This document shows positions 15,063 through 18,380 of a stretch of DNA of 18,380 bases, in pieces. This DNA is from an uncultured Chloroflexota bacterium. Its GTDB lineage: Bacteria > Chloroflexota > Chloroflexia > Thermomicrobiales > UBA6265. Numbering within the stretch: position 1 is the first letter of the stretch; each line of letters begins with the position of its first letter. The notes under the pieces were generated by a model that did not search any database, had not been told where the DNA came from, and worked only from the letters and a program-made list of their open reading frames with translations. The position numbers and the translations under genes were made by a program. Where the stretch lies: NCBI GenBank assembly GCA_937901745.1, contig CALGSZ010000028.1, positions 1 through 18,380 on the forward strand, written 5' to 3'.

Positions 15063-15779
15063 CTAGACAGCCTCGGCCGCGAGCTGCTGGTTGTAGGATG
15101 CGACAACGGGGGAGGACCTGAACCCCTTGAACGTCAGCCACAGCCCGATCGAGAGCTCCCAGATGATCTCCGGCACCGTCAGTATGAACTGCCCCGCCCC
15201 GCCAAGCTCGAAGACATCGAACAGCACCAAGATGCCCGCCACGCAGACCAGCGGCCCGCCAACGATTCCAAAGAGCGCCAATTGGCGCGGCATAAGCCCC
15301 GACCGGTACATCAGGTAGCCGAGGATCAGCCCATTCCCGATCCCGACCACAAAGCCCGGTCCCAGCAGGAACGTCCAGTCCTTGACAGCGACGAGCGATC
15401 GCGCCGTAGTGAGCAGAGCCGCCGAATTCCCGCCGGTTCCCTCATAGCTCTGCCGCAGCGTGACGACCGACAACACCGCGAGGACGCCGACGGCGATGAA
15501 GACGCACTCCATGATGCGCGCCGCGACGTAGCTCAGCGCGAGCCGTTCGTTCCATCGCCGGAGGATGGCGAACGGCACAAGCGCCGTCCCGATATTGGCG
15601 ACGATCAGGACGATCTCCAAGAACGCGCCGAGAAAGATACGGTTGTCGTCGCCCGCGCCGATGACATAGTCGGCATCGTTGATCACAGGATCGAAGAGCA
15701 GCAACGCCGGGATCGAGGTCACGAAGGTGATGATGAAGAGCACGCCGGTCAGGAACGCCGCTCGTCGGGCCGAATCCAT
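15063..15779 (-). CDS. DUF4386 family integral membrane protein
   Basis: The 238-residue protein has about six hydrophobic segments (roughly residues 8-30, 48-72, 86-108, 134-158, 166-190 and 196-216). It begins with the RRAAFLTGVLFIITFVTSIPALLLFDP type N-terminus that I associate with DUF4386; key residues are TGVLFIITFVTSIPALL. The middle carries ALSYVAARIMECVFIAVG and SVVTLRQ, also typical. The function of the family is not known. AGGAGG lies six bases before the ATG on the minus strand. It follows the small secreted protein gene by 70 bases and could be co-transcribed with it. Confidence 0.85.
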   Translation of the reverse strand: MDSARRAAFLTGVLFIITFVTSIPALLLFDPVINDADYVIGAGDDNRIFLGAFLEIVLIVANIGTALVPFAILRRWNERLALSYVAARIMECVFIAVGVLAVLSVVTLRQSYEGTGGNSAALLTTARSLVAVKDWTFLLGPGFVVGIGNGLILGYLMYRSGLMPRQLALFGIVGGPLVCVAGILVLFDVFELGGAGQFILTVPEIIWELSIGLWLTFKGFRSSPVVASYNQQLAAEAV

Positions 15780-15849
15780 CTCTATCCTCCTGTGGGTTGA
15801 CTGAGCGAAGGGTCTGACAGTCGAATGTCTGCTTTACGCCCGCGCGTCG

Positions 15850-16392
15850 CTAGGCGGTCGGCGTGCCTGTCATCGGCGTCGCTAGGGGTTCCACCGCGAT
15901 GCGCGAGGCTCGCACAGTCCCGCCTCCCACGAACAGGAGGTTGCCGGCGGGATCGGCCGTCGACGAGGAGAACGGCCCGCTCCATGACGCTCCGTCGGCT
16001 TCGAGAATCATCTCCGCGCTATCGGTCACGACTCCCAGGAAGTTGCCCTCCCCGTCGGTCATGAAAAAGACCCAGGTTGCCGCGGCGGTGTCGTCCCCCG
16101 TCTGTTCCCAGGAGCCGTGACCCGCGCTGAAGAACGTGACCGGGAACCCAGCGTCTCCCGGAAAGACCGGCCGGTCGGAGAACTGGACCGTCCCGTCCGC
16201 GGTCAAGGTAATGAGGCTTTGGGAAGCGCCAAAGGGCGTCTCCGTCGAGAGGCGCCAGGCGCCGACGAAGCCCTGCCCCGGCCTATCATCGTTCGGATTA
16301 GCGGCGCCCGGCCGAGCCAACGTCAAGGCCGCGACGGCGCCCGCCAGGAGCGCAATGACGGCGAGCGCGCGAATTCCAGACTGGCGAGACAT
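15850..16392 (-). CDS. Small secreted beta-rich protein, function unknown
   Basis: The 180-residue product starts with a signal peptide: MSRQSGIR, then a hydrophobic core ALAVIALLAGAVAAL, and a likely cleavage after RPGAA near residue 32. The mature part is rich in alternating hydrophobic and polar residues with several Gly/Trp turns (GAWRLST, SAGHGSWEQTGDD, WVFFMTDGEGNFLG), suggesting a beta-barrel or beta-sandwich, perhaps lipocalin-like. I do not recognise a named family. The frame is open for 22 more codons upstream to 16458, but ATG 16390-16392 is chosen because the signal peptide begins there and AAGGGGG lies seven bases upstream. It has its own near-consensus promoter and a leader that can fold over the ribosome site. 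Confidence 0.72.
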   Translation of the reverse strand: MSRQSGIRALAVIALLAGAVAALTLARPGAANPNDDRPGQGFVGAWRLSTETPFGASQSLITLTADGTVQFSDRPVFPGDAGFPVTFFSAGHGSWEQTGDDTAAATWVFFMTDGEGNFLGVVTDSAEMILEADGASWSGPFSSSTADPAGNLLFVGGGTVRASRIAVEPLATPMTGTPTA

Positions 16393-16398
16393 GCCAAA

Positions 16399-16455
16399 TC
16401 CCCCTTCTCGCCAACGCAGCCGGCGCCCAACAGCGACCTGCTGCCGAGAGGGGGA
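16399..16455 (-). promoter_or_regulatory. Leader stem that can mask the ribosome binding site of the secreted protein gene
   Basis: In the transcript, TCCCCCTCTC (complement of 16446-16455) can pair with GAGAAGGGGGA (complement of 16399-16409), giving a 10-bp stem with one bulged A. The GGGGG of the ribosome binding site is fully paired. GCAGC and GCTGC inside the loop can extend the helix. This is the arrangement of an RNA thermometer or a translational switch. Confidence 0.45.
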
Positions 16456-16481
16456 CACATTGGCTTGAATGAATACGCGCC

Positions 16482-16509
16482 ACTATAGCCCTCAGCGCTC
16501 ATATGTCAA
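16482..16509 (-). promoter_or_regulatory. Near-consensus promoter for the secreted protein gene
   Basis: On the minus strand TTGACA (complement of 16504-16509), 16 bases, then TATAGT (complement of 16482-16487, 5/6 match). The predicted start near 16475 gives a leader of about 83 bases that contains the ribosome-site masking stem. Confidence 0.7.
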
Positions 16510-16687
16510 GCAACGCGCATGAGGGCGAAATCTTCACTTAGCCGCCTCAAACGAAGGGAGACGTCGCCTGCCTCCTTGGTAATCGTATGTTCCGCACCCT
16601 GGAGCCGTCGTCAACAGTACCCTTGGAGACCAAGCGCAGATCAGGCCAGTGCGCCAACTCATGCTCAGCCGGGACACGAGCTAGCGA
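16510..16687. other. Spacer between the secreted protein promoter and the Stig1-repeat gene
   Basis: With the leader and promoter to its left, this belongs to a 295-base gene-free stretch. I see no gene, convincing terminator or repeat in it. Confidence 0.4.
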
Positions 16688-17941
16688 TCACTCAGGCGGA
16701 CACGTCGCGGGCAGACTCGTGAGCCACTCCCGCTCGAAGCCGAGGAACCAGCGCCACTGTCCCTGGTTCAGGACGAGGTGCTGCACCGCATCAACCACCG
16801 TGCCTGGCCCTTGTCCGTCTATCGGCCGGTAGGTCTGTCGGTACGTGATTTCCGCCGCGTCGTACGTCTTGCCCGTGACGCTCCAAGTCCACTGCACGAA
16901 TTGGACGTCGAGGATAGTCGCTTCGAACGTTTCCTGCCCCCGCAAGAACTCGGAGTACCAACAACGGACCTGTTCTGCCGACACCAGCCGCTTCGCATCG
17001 GGGTGGAGCAGGGCATAGAGCGCATCGAAGTCGCGACGCGACTCAAGCCGAGAGATCGTTCGCGCGGCTAGACCTGGCCATTCGATCCGGCGGCCTTCTT
17101 CGGTCACCGGACGAACGCCGATATCGATGGTCACGGTTTCCCCACACGCGGGAGCGAGCAACCCGGAACTCGTCACAACCAATGCGCCGCTCTCCGGGTC
17201 CACCTCGGAGGCATCGGTCGCCAGCCACAGCTGATCCGTCGCTCCACTCTCGATGGCGTAATCCATCACCGTCGCCGCGGCCCCACGCTGAGCGCGTGCA
17301 AACCCGACATACACACGCCGGCCAGTTTGATTCTCGATCTCGACCGCGACCTCGCCCACTTCGCACTGGGCAGTCGCTCGCAGCAGCCGGCGTCCCTCCC
17401 CAGCCCGATTCGACATCTCCGCGCTCGGGATGCAGACGCCGCGATCGCACGTCTCGTCCGGTGCGCACCCTTGTGGCCACCCTCCCTGATACCCGCAGAA
17501 GTCACAGAAGCGCTCAGCCGTGAATTCGCTGACGCATCGCCCTCCGCAACAGAGGTAATCCCCTGGACATTGGATGCCGCAATCCCCGCAATTCCGGGGA
17601 TCGATCGAAAAGTCGGTACATTCGTTGCCGCAGACGTCCGCGTCGGGCAAGCACACCGGCTGACACTGCCCGTCGACACACTGGCCGACGCTCGAATAAC
17701 CCGGCGATGGCACCCCCGCGCACGCCCTGCCGCAGTCGCCGCAGTGGAAGGGATCAGAGGAGAGATCGACGCACCGGCCAAAGCAATCGGTCTGGCCCGC
17801 CGGGCAGCCTCCCTGCGCCGAAACCAGCCTTGCATCCCGGCTCCACCCGAGCAGCGCCGCGCCGACTGCCTGCACCATCCGGCGCCGCGACAGTTGGCCG
17901 CCGACCAGTCGTGTTAGGTTGTCAAAGCGTTGCGGATTCAT
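16688..17941 (-). CDS. Tat-exported Stig1-like cysteine-rich protein with NTF2-like C-terminus
   Basis: The 417-residue protein starts MNPQRFDNLTRLVGG, then a twin-arginine export signal SRRRMVQAVGAALLGW (residues 18-33) with cleavage probably after VSAQ near 43. Residues 46-170 hold 22 cysteines in repeats of the form CxxGQTDCxGRCVDLxxDPxHCGxCG, as in Stig1-type domains of Chloroflexi and Actinobacteria. A beta-rich middle part (about 185-290) of unknown kind follows. The last 120 residues (ISRLESRRDFDALYALLHPDAKRLVS, key residues RDFDALYALLHPDA, to the end) resemble a SnoaL/NTF2-like alpha+beta domain. Tat export fits a protein whose disulfides or cofactor form before transport. GGGAG lies ten bases before the ATG. 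The role is unknown; a wall-associated or ligand-binding exoprotein is a guess. Confidence 0.78.
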   Translation of the reverse strand: MNPQRFDNLTRLVGGQLSRRRMVQAVGAALLGWSRDARLVSAQGGCPAGQTDCFGRCVDLSSDPFHCGDCGRACAGVPSPGYSSVGQCVDGQCQPVCLPDADVCGNECTDFSIDPRNCGDCGIQCPGDYLCCGGRCVSEFTAERFCDFCGYQGGWPQGCAPDETCDRGVCIPSAEMSNRAGEGRRLLRATAQCEVGEVAVEIENQTGRRVYVGFARAQRGAAATVMDYAIESGATDQLWLATDASEVDPESGALVVTSSGLLAPACGETVTIDIGVRPVTEEGRRIEWPGLAARTISRLESRRDFDALYALLHPDAKRLVSAEQVRCWYSEFLRGQETFEATILDVQFVQWTWSVTGKTYDAAEITYRQTYRPIDGQGPGTVVDAVQHLVLNQGQWRWFLGFEREWLTSLPATCPPE

Positions 17942-18301
17942 CGCTTTGCCGCTCCCTAGCGAGGACCGCGCCCTCCTGCAGTCAAGAACGAGCCGAAAGG
18001 CGAGTTCCGACCAGCGTCCAACTCGTTATTACCTGATCTTTCACTCGGAGCCAGCGATAGCTTAGCATCGCAAGATGCGGAGTCATTACCGGTGCGATGA
18101 GCAATAAGGGTCTGGTGGAGCGCGCTCTACCCTCGACAGATTTCAACGCCCCCTACGACGCCGGGCGCAGCTCGATCTTGCTAGCCGTGAGGCACGAACG
18201 CTCGCCACATCAGCGACAAGACGACGCCGCTAACCCATCGGCCGCCTGGGCCGATCGACGCCAGCCCCCGTTCCGGGAATCCTCGCCAAGTCGCGGAAAT
18301 T
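17942..18301. other. Gene-free region between the Stig1-repeat gene and the tRNA
   Basis: I see no supported gene here. A short perfect hairpin GCATC-GCAA-GATGC lies at 18065-18078. No good promoter for the minus-strand Stig1 gene was found, only an AT-rich patch around 18026-18031 without a matching -35. Confidence 0.4.
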
Positions 18302-18337
18302 CGGAAAAGAGAAAGACCCACGCGATTGCGTGGGTCT
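18302..18337 (-). terminator. Rho-independent terminator of the tRNA
   Basis: AGACCCACGC and GCGTGGGTCT (18314-18323 with 18328-18337) form a perfect 10-bp stem with a four-base loop. On the minus strand it is followed by TTTCTCTTTTCC. It lies ten bases after the tRNA 3' end. Confidence 0.88.
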
Positions 18338-18347
18338 CTTGGACAGG

Positions 18348-18380
18348 TAGCGCATAGGGGATTCGAACCCCTGATCTCCG
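18348..18380 (-). tRNA. tRNA, 3' part only (isotype not determined)
   Basis: On the minus strand the T-arm AGGGG-TTCGAAT-CCCCT is complete (18356-18372), followed by the 3' acceptor strand ATGCGCT (18349-18355) and discriminator A at 18348. The next bases are CCT, so CCA is not encoded and must be added after transcription. The anticodon and the 5' half lie beyond the right edge, so the amino acid cannot be named. Confidence 0.88.

Noticed and set aside
18097..18357. An 86-codon plus-strand frame at the right end
   Set aside because: It runs through the tRNA terminator hairpin and into the tRNA, and has no recognisable features.

Overview
The window is GC-rich, with tightly packed genes and frequent GTG, TTG and ATG starts. 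Its gene set includes a three-gene proton-translocating transhydrogenase, a twin-arginine-exported Stig1-like cysteine-rich protein, a DUF4386 membrane protein and a C-terminal block of DTDGDG calcium-loop repeats. This combination suggests a member of the Chloroflexota, most likely Thermomicrobia (Sphaerobacter-like). That placement is an inference from gene content and base composition, because no rRNA or other decisive marker is present.

Layout, left to right. Positions 1-455 hold the 3' end of a secreted or surface protein made of calcium-binding repeats, followed by a hairpin terminator. A plus-strand run follows: an orphan ParA ATPase, IMP dehydrogenase (guaB), a lyase-fold protein related to argininosuccinate lyase whose catalytic motifs are eroded, and a large M16 metalloprotease that fuses an active and an inactive half. 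It ends tail to tail with peptide chain release factor 3 (prfC) on the minus strand. After a 442-base divergent spacer come pntAA-pntAB-pntB, which encode a complete NAD(P) transhydrogenase, with stop-start overlap between the last two genes and a strong terminator behind. Only 13 bases past that terminator begins a membrane-anchored phospholipase D-fold protein.

Positions 13750-14186 form a gene-free stretch that I regard as the most interesting part. It has a consensus -35 box, a 17-base spacer, a -10 box lying inside a perfect 7+7 inverted repeat, and then about 190 bases whose 5' end pairs with its 3' end directly before a T-run. This looks like a regulated structured RNA, either a stand-alone small RNA with 6S-like outline or a long attenuator leader for the next gene. 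That gene encodes a ChbG/HpnK (YdjC) family carbohydrate deacetylase.

The right part is on the minus strand, read from high to low coordinates: the 3' end of a tRNA with its terminator, a Tat-exported Stig1-repeat protein with an NTF2-like C-terminus, a small secreted beta-rich protein with a near-consensus promoter and a leader that can mask its ribosome binding site, and a DUF4386 membrane protein. The genes are mostly housekeeping (nucleotide synthesis, translation, redox balance, chromosome partition) interleaved with envelope and secreted proteins. I see no transposon, phage, CRISPR array or toxin-antitoxin module.
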